Positions 1 through 7,407 of a DNA stretch of 9,852 nucleotides are shown piece by piece (positions within the stretch are counted from its first letter, which is position 1; every line of letters begins with the position of its first letter). The position numbers and the translations under genes are program-made. The stretch covers positions 1 through 9,852 of the forward strand of contig JAUTXA010000206.1 in assembly GCA_030838265.1 (NCBI GenBank). Reading direction: 5' to 3'. Source of the stretch: Actinomycetota bacterium. GTDB taxonomy: Bacteria > Actinomycetota > Acidimicrobiia > Acidimicrobiales > BP-101. The notes beneath the pieces are model-generated. The model made no database searches, had not been told where the DNA came from, and saw only the letters and a list, made by a program, of their open reading frames with translations.

Positions 1-13
1 CATCCTCAATCCC

Positions 14-604
14 GTGCCGTCTCCGATCCGTAGTTCTGCTGTGTGGGCCGCCGCTGATGACGCCTTGGTGGCGGGGATGGCAACGGGAGACCCCGACGCC
101 ACCGTAGCGTTCGTCCGCCGCTTCCAACGCCGAGTGTTCGGACTGGCCCTGACGATCGTCGGCGATGCCGCCCAGGCCGACGACGTGGCCCAGGAGGCCT
201 TCACTCGCGCCTGGCGCCACGCCGGCGCCTTCGACCCGCGCCGGGGGTCGGTGGCCACGTGGCTGCTCACCATCACCCGGAACCTTTCGATCGACGCCCT
301 CCGCATGCGAAGGGCCACCCCGACTGATCCCGATGTGCTGGTGGCGCTCGATCTCACCGATTCGGGCCGCGGCCCTGACGACGCCGCCGTCACCGGCGAC
401 GACGTCGGCGCGCTGCATTTGGCCCTGCGCGGTCTGCCCGTCGATCAGCGACGCGCCGTCGTGCTGGCCGCCATCGGGGGCCGGACCGCCCAGGAGGTCA
501 GCGAGCTCGAGGGCATCCCGTTGGGGACGGCCAAGACCCGGATCCGCACGGCCATGATCCGGCTGCGACACGCCATGGTCGGCGCCACCGAGGGCGAGCG
601 ATGA
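14..604 (+). CDS. ECF-family RNA polymerase sigma factor
   Basis: This 196-residue protein is an extracytoplasmic-function sigma factor that directs RNA polymerase to a stress or envelope regulon. Region 2 covers about residues 31-101, with the core-binding helix DDVAQEAFTRAWR at 56-68 and the -10 recognition stretch TWLLTITRNLSIDALR at 82-97. A short linker follows, and region 4 is at about 135-187 with a helix-turn-helix (TAQEVSELEGIPLGTAKTR, 158-176). There is no region 1 or 3 and no C-terminal extension, so it is a minimal ECF factor of normal length. The stop overlaps the start of the anti-sigma gene (ATGA at 601-604), a classic coupled pair. The GTG start at 14 is chosen because it opens the frame, but only 13 bases precede it. 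GTG at 41 or ATG at 77 are alternatives, and no promoter can be judged. The exact ECF group and target promoters are unknown. Confidence 0.93.
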   Translation: MPSPIRSSAVWAAADDALVAGMATGDPDATVAFVRRFQRRVFGLALTIVGDAAQADDVAQEAFTRAWRHAGAFDPRRGSVATWLLTITRNLSIDALRMRRATPTDPDVLVALDLTDSGRGPDDAAVTGDDVGALHLALRGLPVDQRRAVVLAAIGGRTAQEVSELEGIPLGTAKTRIRTAMIRLRHAMVGATEGER

Positions 605-1272
605 CCTCCCTGTCCTGCGAGCAGGTGCGCGAGTTGGCGGCCGAGCTGGCCCTCGGCGTGCTCCCCGGCTGGGAGCGCGCCGCCGCTCTGGCCCACATCT
701 CGGGCTGCGCCGGCTGTCGGGACGAGCTCGACGAGCTGGCGGGGGTCGCCGACGTGCTCCTCCTCCTCGGCCCGGAGGCGGAACCCCCGGCCGGTTTCGA
801 GTCGCGGGTGATCGCCAGCATCGCGGCCGGGCGGTCGCGGTCCGAAGGGCGTCGGGTTCGACCTCAGAGCTGGCCGCTCGTCGGCTTGGCCGCCGCCGTC
901 GCCGTCATCCTGGGTCTCGTGATCGGATCGGTCGCCGGACGACGGTCATCGCCGTCTCCGACCGCCGGGCGTTTGGCGGTGATGGTGTCGCGGGCGCCGG
1001 GATGGAAGGGCAGCGTCGTCGCCGCGCCCGTCTCGGGCCACGCCGCCCGGACGCAGGTCTTCCTCGAGGCGACCTCGTCGCGCCAGTACGGCACCTACAC
1101 CGTCGAGGTCGTCGACCGCGACGGCGGGGTCCACCGCTACGACGGCATCGCCCTCACTGACGGCAAGGTCCTCTGGAGCCGGGTTTTGGCCGAGCCCATG
1201 GTCGACCTCCGCACGGTGAGGATGGTCACGTCGAGCGGAACCGTCCTGTGCCAGGCCACTTTCACCACCTGA
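601..1272 (+). CDS. Membrane-anchored zinc-type anti-sigma factor
   Basis: This 223-residue protein is the likely partner that holds the upstream sigma factor inactive at the membrane. The N-terminal cytoplasmic part carries the zinc anti-sigma signature H32-x3-C36-x2-C39, with a further Cys at 6 that could act as a ligand. A single transmembrane helix spans about residues 91-113 (WPLVGLAAAVAVILGLVIG onward), preceded by an Arg-rich stretch, so the C-terminal 110 residues should lie outside. That outer part resembles the RskA-type sensor domain (YTVEVVDRDGG, then a dG...W pattern) and ends near a lone Cys217. The ATG start at 601 overlaps the sigma stop, and a GAGGG Shine-Dalgarno lies about 7 bases before it inside the sigma gene, supporting translational coupling. 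Release of the sigma factor by regulated proteolysis is known for the family and is inferred here; no protease gene is in the window. Confidence 0.9.
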   Translation: MTSLSCEQVRELAAELALGVLPGWERAAALAHISGCAGCRDELDELAGVADVLLLLGPEAEPPAGFESRVIASIAAGRSRSEGRRVRPQSWPLVGLAAAVAVILGLVIGSVAGRRSSPSPTAGRLAVMVSRAPGWKGSVVAAPVSGHAARTQVFLEATSSRQYGTYTVEVVDRDGGVHRYDGIALTDGKVLWSRVLAEPMVDLRTVRMVTSSGTVLCQATFTT

Positions 1273-1277
1273 CCCGC

Positions 1278-1309
1278 AACTCGACCACCTCGCAAAAGGG
1301 GTCGGGGTT
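1278..1309. terminator. Possible bidirectional terminator hairpin between convergent genes
   Basis: The 35-base gap between the convergent anti-sigma and acyltransferase genes can fold into a stem. CGACC at 1282-1286 pairs with GGTCG at 1300-1304, extended outward by weaker pairs to 1278 and 1309 with one bulged G, around a loop containing AAAA. No T-run follows on either strand. The position suits a shared terminator, but the long loop and missing T-run keep this tentative. Confidence 0.3.
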
Positions 1310-2222
1310 AGAGCTTGGGCCAGGCCGGACGGTTGGGTGAGGTGCGACGGCGGCCCTCGCCGAGGGCCCACGTCCGCTGCCAGGCCCCGCTGGACGGGCC
1401 GGTGAGGCTCGGGGTCTTGCCCGTCGACGCTCGTCGCTGGGCGGCCCACCAGTCGGTGGCCTGCTCGTCGGCCAGGATCTCGATGGCCCGCTCGATGCGC
1501 GCCGCCACCTGGCGGGTGTCCTCATCGGGACGGGGCCGGATCGGAGACCCGAAGGTGACATGGGTCGTCGACAGATTCAGGCCGGTGCGGCCCTTGGCCA
1601 AGATGCGGCGCGTGCCTTCGAGGTGGACGGGCACGACCGGCAGCGACGAGCGCACGGCGAGGAAGGCGGCGCCGGCCCTATGCGACTGGCCCCACCCGTC
1701 GGGCGAGCGGCCCCCCTCGGGGAAGATGACCAGGCTCCATCCGTCGTGCAACAGGCGCTCGGCCAGCCGCGTCGACTTCAGGCTCACCTTGACCCTCTCG
1801 ATCGGGATGGCGTTGATGGCAAAGGCCCAGAGGACGCCCTTCCATCGCTTGTCGAAGAAGTAGTCGGCGCCGGCGGCCACTGCCGTCCGATGGCGGAAGC
1901 GCTCGGGGAGCGACGTCAGCATCAGTGGCGTGTCGACGTGGCTGGCGTGGTTGGCGGCGAAGATCACGGGGCCGTCGAGCCCTTCGATGCGATCGAGGCC
2001 GTCGATGGTGGGCTGGGCTACGGCCTTGACCAACGGCCGGCTGACACCGTCGAGCACGACAGCGCGTGCCAGCCGCACACCCCATCGCCGGGCCCAACCC
2101 GTATCGAAATCGACCCCCGTCCTGCGCTCGACCGGCGGGCGCTCGACGCCGCCGGGCCATGGCGGCGACGCCAGGGGGAAGGATCGCCGCCGGAGGTAGC
2201 CGGGCACGAGGTTGACCTTCAC
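1308..2222 (-). CDS. PlsC-type 1-acylglycerol-3-phosphate acyltransferase family protein
   Basis: This 304-residue protein belongs to the glycerolipid acyltransferase (PlsC/LPLAT) family, which moves an acyl chain from acyl-CoA or acyl-ACP to a hydroxyl, classically on lysophosphatidate. All four motifs are visible: NHASHVD (catalytic H92-x4-D97), AINAIPIERVK (135-145), FPEGGRS (167-173) and VPVHLEGT (197-204). An extra N-terminal 70 residues rich in Arg and Pro and a C-terminal WQRTWALGEG segment flank the core; no clear signal peptide is seen. The GTG start at 2222 is supported by a GAGGTG Shine-Dalgarno 5 bases upstream that overlaps the stop of the preceding gene, only 9 bases away. It is the last gene of the lipid-type operon. 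The acceptor cannot be read from the sequence: lysophosphatidate is the default, but a fatty alcohol or polyol made by the neighbours is possible. It is one of many PlsC paralogues typical of actinobacteria, so no symbol is assigned. Confidence 0.9.
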   Translation of the reverse strand: MKVNLVPGYLRRRSFPLASPPWPGGVERPPVERRTGVDFDTGWARRWGVRLARAVVLDGVSRPLVKAVAQPTIDGLDRIEGLDGPVIFAANHASHVDTPLMLTSLPERFRHRTAVAAGADYFFDKRWKGVLWAFAINAIPIERVKVSLKSTRLAERLLHDGWSLVIFPEGGRSPDGWGQSHRAGAAFLAVRSSLPVVPVHLEGTRRILAKGRTGLNLSTTHVTFGSPIRPRPDEDTRQVAARIERAIEILADEQATDWWAAQRRASTGKTPSLTGPSSGAWQRTWALGEGRRRTSPNRPAWPKL

Positions 2223-2231
2223 ACCACCACC

Positions 2232-3821
2232 TCAGGTCACGTCGGCGATCATCAGCGGCGGGCAGTGCAGGTGGGTGATGGTGGGGGAGCGGCCGACGAT
2301 GTCGCTGGCCATCTCGAGGGCATCAACGAGCGTTGACGCCGACTTGAACCCGAGGCGGCGCACCGACTTGGGGTCGCCGCCCACGATGATCACGCCGCCC
2401 AGGTGCTGTAGGGCGTGGGCGCACCAGTACCACATGTAAAACGGATGAACCCCGTGGTAGGCGTACGACGTTCGGTACAGATGGATGTACCAAGGATCGG
2501 TGGCGAAGTCCTCCTCGAACTTGGCCTCGATCTCGAGCGGGTCGGTGGTCTCGGCCAGCACCTGCTCGAAGAAGTCGATGTAGCTCGGGTGATGGACGGG
2601 GTTGAACTCCCACGGCGTGGGGTGGCTGAGGATGGCGACGCCGCCCTCGCGCACCACCGGCTTGCCGCGGTAGAGGTTGAAGAAGTAGCCGAGCCCCAAG
2701 CAGGCCACCAGGATCGGGTTCATCACCGAGTTCACGTTGTACGGGCAGATGTAGGGCAAGCCCATGGTGACGATGTCGGTCTGCCCCTCGACCGGCACCA
2801 GCTGTTGCTCGTAGACCTTCTCGGTCGTCCGCTGGTGCACGGCCTCGACCTCGCCGGCCTGCACGCTGGTCATGGCGTGAGGCGCCTTGATGGAGTGAAA
2901 GATGGAACGGGCGACGCGGCTCGGTGTGCGGTCGAGGGCCTTGGACGAGGCGAGGAAGGCGGCCCGGTCCTTGGCGGACCACTCCCACTCCCTCTTCTGA
3001 AGGAAGGCGAACTGCGAGGGGAAGGTGTCGCTGTTCAGGGTGGTCTCGATCTGGAAGATCTTCACGCCGGCGTCGCGAATGACCTTGCCCATCCGCCAGT
3101 TGCTGGAGTGCAGCTCGGAGCGGTGCTGATCCATGAACGACTTGCTGTGCTGCATAGTGCGCACGTTGTGGTGATGGCGCAGCGACTTGTACGAGGCCAG
3201 CCCGGTGGCCGTCGACTTCCAGCCTCCGTCCATGGCGACGAGGTTGATGTTGACGTAGACGATGAGGTCGCTCTCGGCCGCCCGCTTGTTGATCTCGACG
3301 TCCTCGCCCGCGTCGGTGGTGCCCACGTGCACCAAGGCCGAGGGGTCCTCGGCGTCGTGCTGGAGCAGCAGGCCGTTGGGGGCGAAGGCGTTGAAGACTC
3401 GGTCACCCAGGGCATGGCGCAGCTCGTCGTCGGTCATGCGCCGGTGCAGGGCGAGGGCGGCAATGAGGACGACGTCGTCGACCCCGGCCTCGGCGGCCAG
3501 CTCGAGCACCGCCTCGATGACCCGCTGGCGGTTGTCGGGCCTGCGCATCGGAGGTAGGGGCAGCGAGATGTCGTCGAAGCAGATCGTCAGACGCATGCCG
3601 GCATGGAGCAGCTCGGGCAGCGGTGGACTGTCGCCGAGGGGCTCGACGAGCGCCTGGCGCACCGCCCCATCGGGGTCGGTGAGAGCGGCGACGGGCTCGG
3701 GCGGGTAGAGCACCCGGCTGCCGACGGGAAGCCGCTCGAGCCGGTAGTTCTCTCCGTGCCAGAACAGGGTGGGTGGCGTCGAGCGATCGACGTCGAGCAC
3801 GAACCCGGGACGGGGGCTCAT
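2232..3821 (-). CDS. Divergent LarA-like protein (lactate racemase superfamily, DUF2088)
   Basis: This 529-residue protein resembles LarA, the nickel-pincer lactate racemase, but is about 100 residues longer than the usual ~425. The N-terminal domain shows CFDDISLPLPPMRRPD (81-96) in place of the family DxTRPxP motif, then LIAALALHRRMTDDEL (119-134) with H126 at the first catalytic-His position. GGWK (199-202) gives the candidate cofactor lysine K202, and HHHN (216-219) the candidate nickel ligand H218. H126-K202 and K202-H218 spacings are 76 and 16, identical to H108-K184-H200 of Lactiplantibacillus LarA as I recall its numbering. The second catalytic His (H174) would fall at I192, and the substrate Arg appears replaced by Leu. 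The ending GGDPKSVRRLGFKSASTLVDAL is typical of the family. The ATG start has a strong AAGGAG 8 bases upstream and overlaps the dehydrogenase stop (ATGA). No larB, larC or larE is nearby. It is probably a hydroxyacid- or sugar-acid-type epimerase, or a non-racemase. Confidence 0.82.
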   Translation of the reverse strand: MSPRPGFVLDVDRSTPPTLFWHGENYRLERLPVGSRVLYPPEPVAALTDPDGAVRQALVEPLGDSPPLPELLHAGMRLTICFDDISLPLPPMRRPDNRQRVIEAVLELAAEAGVDDVVLIAALALHRRMTDDELRHALGDRVFNAFAPNGLLLQHDAEDPSALVHVGTTDAGEDVEINKRAAESDLIVYVNINLVAMDGGWKSTATGLASYKSLRHHHNVRTMQHSKSFMDQHRSELHSSNWRMGKVIRDAGVKIFQIETTLNSDTFPSQFAFLQKREWEWSAKDRAAFLASSKALDRTPSRVARSIFHSIKAPHAMTSVQAGEVEAVHQRTTEKVYEQQLVPVEGQTDIVTMGLPYICPYNVNSVMNPILVACLGLGYFFNLYRGKPVVREGGVAILSHPTPWEFNPVHHPSYIDFFEQVLAETTDPLEIEAKFEEDFATDPWYIHLYRTSYAYHGVHPFYMWYWCAHALQHLGGVIIVGGDPKSVRRLGFKSASTLVDALEMASDIVGRSPTITHLHCPPLMIADVT

Positions 3822-5005
3822 CGGTACCTCTCCTTCTCGTTGCGCAGATCGAAGACGACCTTCACCGCGCCCCGCCGGCCGGCGTTGGCGGCGTGGTCGA
3901 TGGCGTCGCGGAAGCGGTCGAGGGTGTAGCGGGCCGAGACCAGCCGGTCGAGTCGAGCATCAGCGACCAGCTCGGTGGCCAGCTCGAACGTCGACCGCTC
4001 GGCGGGGGTGTCGGGGTCGCTCCACACCGTCTCGACCCCGTAGGCGTAGCAGCCGACCAGCCTCACCTCGCGATGCCACAGCGAGGTGAGGTCGACGCTC
4101 ACCCGCCCGGGCATGCCGGCCAGCACCACGGTGCCACCGGGCGAGACGACCCGAAGGGCCTGGGCCAGCGAGTCGGCGCTGCCCACGCAGTCGATGACGG
4201 CGTCGATGCCGCAGCTGAGCTGGTCGCCGAAGCGCAAGGAGCCGACCGAGCTCCGGATGGCCCGGTCGAGTTCGTCGGGCTCGGCCACCACGTCGGCGCC
4301 GAGAGCCTTGGCCAGCTGGCGCTGGGCCGGGTGCTTGGCCGTCGAGACCACCAGCCGGGGCTGGGCCAGGCCGCGCAGCGCGGCCACCGTGCAGAGGCCG
4401 AGTGTGCCGGAGCCGATGACGGCGACTTCCTCGTCGGCGATGCTGAGGGCGGCGTGGATGGCGCAGGCGGTGGGCTCGATCATCACCGCCATCTCGTCCG
4501 ACATGTCGTCGGGGACGACGTGGAGCTGGCTGCTGTGAGCGACGAGCGAGGTGCTCCAACCCCCGCCTGTCTCGGCGCAATACCCGGTTTGCAGGCCGGG
4601 CTCCACATGACCGAAGGCCTGGCGCTCGCAGAGGTGGGGACGGGCCGCCGCGCACATGTGGCACGGCGGGTCGATGCCGCGCGCCGCACAGGGCAGGGTG
4701 GCGGCGACCACGACTCTCGTCCCGTCGTCGAGCTCGCCCACGATCTCGTGGCCCGGGACGAACGGGAACGAGACGAGGGGCTCGAAGTAGCGGCTCGACT
4801 TGCCGTCGACGGTGGCCAGGTCGGAGCCGCAGATGCCGGCCAGCCGCGGGCGGACGCGCTGCCACTCGGGGCCGGGAAGGGCGGGCTCGTCGATGTCGGC
4901 CAGTCGAAGCGGACCCACGGACGCACCCCGTCCCGCGGCGATGGCTCCCGCCACGCGAGCGGCGGCGAACCGCGGGAGCGAGCGCTCGAAGAGCAGGGCC
5001 TTCAC
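3818..5005 (-). CDS. Zinc-dependent alcohol/polyol dehydrogenase (MDR superfamily)
   Basis: This 395-residue medium-chain dehydrogenase should interconvert an alcohol and an aldehyde or ketone with NAD(P). The catalytic zinc site is complete: C59 in GICGSD, H86-E87 in PGHE and E177 in MIEPTACAIHA. A structural zinc site is formed by four cysteines at 106, 115, 118 and 126, with wider spacing between the first two than in standard alcohol dehydrogenases. The Rossmann fold starts at VAVIGSGTLGL (195-205). The N-terminus (MKALLFERSLPRFAAAR) is longer than usual before the first beta strand. The GTG start at 5005 has GGGAGGG 7 bases upstream, and GTGA overlaps the stop of the reductase gene; the 3' end overlaps the LarA-like start. 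Such tight linkage suggests the substrate is made or used by the neighbouring enzymes, perhaps a long-chain alcohol or polyol, but the specificity is not visible. Threonine- or sorbitol-dehydrogenase-like proteins are the closest general relatives. Confidence 0.92.
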   Translation of the reverse strand: MKALLFERSLPRFAAARVAGAIAAGRGASVGPLRLADIDEPALPGPEWQRVRPRLAGICGSDLATVDGKSSRYFEPLVSFPFVPGHEIVGELDDGTRVVVAATLPCAARGIDPPCHMCAAARPHLCERQAFGHVEPGLQTGYCAETGGGWSTSLVAHSSQLHVVPDDMSDEMAVMIEPTACAIHAALSIADEEVAVIGSGTLGLCTVAALRGLAQPRLVVSTAKHPAQRQLAKALGADVVAEPDELDRAIRSSVGSLRFGDQLSCGIDAVIDCVGSADSLAQALRVVSPGGTVVLAGMPGRVSVDLTSLWHREVRLVGCYAYGVETVWSDPDTPAERSTFELATELVADARLDRLVSARYTLDRFRDAIDHAANAGRRGAVKVVFDLRNEKERYR

Positions 5006-7362
5006 CGACTCGCCCTCCCGAGGCTGCCGATGCGATCACGAGGCGGGGACAGAGGCGAGAGGGGCAGCAACGGGCGGGGGCCACCGGGCGTCTTGGCCCA
5101 CTGCTCGACGTGCCAACCCCGCTTGCGGGCGATCGTCGCCAGCTTGGCTTCGGGGTTCACGGCGACGGGGTGCCCGACGGCCTCGAGCATGGGCAGATCC
5201 GAGGCCGAGTCGGCGTACGCCACCGACTGCTCGAGCTCGAGGCCCTCGGCCTCGGCGTAGGCGGCCATGACGAGGGCGCGCGCCTCACCGGTGGGCGGAG
5301 CCTTCTCGAGCTCACCGGTGAGCAGGCCGCGGTCGTCGACCCCGAGACCGGCGGCCACGATCTCGTCGAAGAGGGGCCTGAGCGGCGCCACCACGAAGTC
5401 GAGGGCGCCGGTGATGAGGATGGTGCGGTGGCCCAGAGCGCGGTGCTCGCGCACGCGGCGGATCCCGGCCGGGAAGGACTTGGTGAGAATGAGGCGGCTG
5501 AAGAGCTCCCACGCGTCCTTCTCGAGCCGAGCCGCGGGGGCGCCCTCGTAGCGCCGGTAGAAGTGGCGGAGGAAGTCGCCGCGGTCCTTGCGATCGAGGG
5601 CCAGCAGCGCGGGTGCCTCGCGCAGCGTCTTGAACACGAAGCGCACACGCTCGTCGGCGGGAAGACGGCGGCTGGCCAGCCATGAGTACGACTCGACGAC
5701 GTTCGAGGCGATCAACGTGTTCTCGAGGTCGAAGGCGGCGAGGTGGCGCTCGGGGGCGAGCACGGCCTTGCGACCACGCTCCTCGCGCGTCAGCCCTTCG
5801 CGGCGGGCCGCGCTGGTCCGGACCCGGGCGTGGACGACGATCGACGGCAGGTGCACGTCGTGGACGTAGTGCTCCCAGTCGACGGCCATGGGGTCGAAGG
5901 TGAAGGTGGCCTGGTCGTCGGCGTCGAGGGTCTCCCAAAGAGCGACGAGGCGGTCGACTTGGAAGATGGCCTCGGTCTCGGTGTAGGCACCGTAGAGCTG
6001 CACATACCCCAGGGCCCGCTCGGCTTGGGTCCGGCGCTCCTCGAGCTTCGACGACAGCTCGGCCTGCTTGCCCCGCACTGGAAGGGCCGAGATCAGCTTC
6101 TCGCCGGTGGCGAGCGCCTGGCTGGCGCGCTGCAACTGGCGCTGCACCCGGCCCCGTCCCGGGAACGACCACTCGGGCACCACGATGGGCTGGCCCTCGG
6201 CGTCGTAGAGCGGGTGCTCCTGGTAGTAGGAGCGGACGAGGTCGACGAGCCGCCGGTAGCGCAGCGGGTTGCGGCCGCCGGACGCGACCTGGAAGACGTC
6301 GGGGCCGTCGGCGAGAGGACCGCGGGCGGCCACCGCGATGATGGCCGCCACGACGAGGTCGACGGGGATGACGTCGACCACGCCTTCGGGGATGCCGGGG
6401 AACTCCTTCAGCAGGCCGCGGCCGTAGGAGATGATCACCGGCTCGGCCATGCGGAAGCCCCGGATCCATCCCTCGTGGGGCTCGGCCAATGCCGACTCGA
6501 TGATCGACGGGCGCACGATCGTGACGGGGACGTCGCCCCGGTTCTGCAGCAGGGCTCGCTCGCCCAGGGCCTTGGTGTAGGCGTAGGCGTCGGGCCACCC
6601 GAGGGACTGGGCCCGGGCGATGCCGGCGTCGATCAGCTGCTGCTTGACCCAGTCCTGGCGCAGCTTCTCGGTACGGGAGGCGAGCAGGGGACTGCCGGCC
6701 GCGCCCAGCTCGGACCGGGCGTCCTTCTGGAACTTGGCGAGCATGTCGCCTGAGCGGCTGGCGGCATCGAAGTCGGCGCCCGCCCGGCGAGCGGCATCGA
6801 CCTCACCCTGCCAGGCGACTTCGGTGGCGAAAGGCGTGTCGGGGAGCAGGGCCTCGGGCGAGTCGCCCCTGCGGTTGCCGGCGACGTAGGCGGTGCTCAC
6901 CGCGATGAGGTGGGCCGAGCCGCCGCTGTCGCTGATGGCCCGCGCCACCCGGGTGGGGCCGAGCAGGTTGACCTCGACGGCGGCGTCGAGGGGCGAGTCG
7001 AAGCTCACGGCCGCGGCCGAGTGGATCACGACCGCGCACGACGCGAGGACGGCCCGTCCGGCGTCGTCGAGGCCGAGGCCGTCACGACCGATGTCGCCGG
7101 CCACGACTTGGAGGCGACGCTCGATGGTGGAGTCGAACCCATCACCCAGCTCGCGGCGCAGGCGGTCGAAGCAGTCGTTGCGGAGGATCTCGCGCTGGAC
7201 CCGGCGGGCGGCCGGCGTGCGCTTGCCCTCCCGCACCAGGACGACGACCTCGCAGTCGGGCACGCTGCGCAGGAGCCGCTCGACGAGGGCGGTGCCGAGG
7301 AAGCCGGTGGCGCCGGTGACGAGCACCCGCTTGCCAGCCAGGGCCTGACGGATCGTGGCCAT
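5002..7362 (-). CDS. Fatty acyl-CoA reductase fused to HAD-IB phosphatase-like domain
   Basis: This 786-residue two-part enzyme has an N-terminal fatty acyl-CoA reductase (FAR, male-sterility type) module. The NADP-binding VTGATGFLG is at 15-23, STAYVAG at 156-162 and the catalytic YAYTK at Y260-K264. The FAR C-terminal helical domain follows at about 380-510 and includes ATFTFDPMAVDWEHYV (485-500), the family's F-x-FD...DW..Y pattern. Residues 541-755 form a SerB-like HAD-IB domain with motif I FDLENTL (D545, E547), motif II ILITGAL (T651), a motif III Lys near K687 and motif IV DSASDLPML (D718, D722). The first module would reduce an activated acyl chain to an aldehyde or alcohol; the second may remove a phosphate. 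Glu547 replaces the usual Asp and could change the chemistry. ATG at 7362 lacks a Shine-Dalgarno, unlike the genes downstream. It heads the operon; the next gene starts inside its stop codon (GTGA). Soluble; no membrane helix is evident. Confidence 0.92.
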   Translation of the reverse strand: MATIRQALAGKRVLVTGATGFLGTALVERLLRSVPDCEVVVLVREGKRTPAARRVQREILRNDCFDRLRRELGDGFDSTIERRLQVVAGDIGRDGLGLDDAGRAVLASCAVVIHSAAAVSFDSPLDAAVEVNLLGPTRVARAISDSGGSAHLIAVSTAYVAGNRRGDSPEALLPDTPFATEVAWQGEVDAARRAGADFDAASRSGDMLAKFQKDARSELGAAGSPLLASRTEKLRQDWVKQQLIDAGIARAQSLGWPDAYAYTKALGERALLQNRGDVPVTIVRPSIIESALAEPHEGWIRGFRMAEPVIISYGRGLLKEFPGIPEGVVDVIPVDLVVAAIIAVAARGPLADGPDVFQVASGGRNPLRYRRLVDLVRSYYQEHPLYDAEGQPIVVPEWSFPGRGRVQRQLQRASQALATGEKLISALPVRGKQAELSSKLEERRTQAERALGYVQLYGAYTETEAIFQVDRLVALWETLDADDQATFTFDPMAVDWEHYVHDVHLPSIVVHARVRTSAARREGLTREERGRKAVLAPERHLAAFDLENTLIASNVVESYSWLASRRLPADERVRFVFKTLREAPALLALDRKDRGDFLRHFYRRYEGAPAARLEKDAWELFSRLILTKSFPAGIRRVREHRALGHRTILITGALDFVVAPLRPLFDEIVAAGLGVDDRGLLTGELEKAPPTGEARALVMAAYAEAEGLELEQSVAYADSASDLPMLEAVGHPVAVNPEAKLATIARKRGWHVEQWAKTPGGPRPLLPLSPLSPPRDRIGSLGRASR

Positions 7363-7374
7363 CGGGCGTCTTGT

Positions 7375-7388
7375 CTACCACTTGGTAG
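7375..7388. promoter_or_regulatory. 14-base palindrome, candidate operator upstream of the reductase gene
   Basis: CTACCA at 7375-7380 and TGGTAG at 7383-7388 form a perfect 6-base inverted repeat around CT. It sits in the 45-base gap between the MarR-like regulator and the reductase/HAD gene, 12 bases before the ATG at 7362. On the minus strand it ends in TAGACA, a weak -10-like box 9 bases from the start codon, so a bound protein would block this promoter. The arm length and spacing suit a TetR- or MarR-type dimer. The gap is too short, and the arms too weak, for a convincing terminator. Confidence 0.5.
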
Positions 7389-7407
7389 GCGAGGGCTGCG
7401 GCCGGTC

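Noticed and set aside
601..1272. The sigma/anti-sigma pair as a regulator of the lipid operon
   Set aside because: It converges on the operon's tail rather than its promoter, and no ECF-type -35/-10 pair shared between the two could be recognised.
2415..3557. A 380-codon plus-strand open frame opposite the LarA-like gene
   Set aside because: It is an antisense frame of a gene with family motifs; its Val/Gly/Leu-rich translation shows no recognisable domain.
3773..5260. A 495-codon open frame on the plus strand opposite the alcohol dehydrogenase
   Set aside because: It mirrors a gene with complete zinc and NAD motifs, has a Gly/Asp/His-rich composition with no domain pattern, and reflects the codon bias of GC-rich DNA.
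5312..6598. A 428-codon minus-strand frame inside the reductase/HAD gene
   Set aside because: It is out of frame with the real gene and is a run of Arg, Pro and Gly typical of shifted reading in GC-rich DNA.
5743..6753. A 336-codon plus-strand frame opposite the reductase
   Set aside because: It lies opposite the conserved reductase domain and has no motif, start signal or operon partner of its own.
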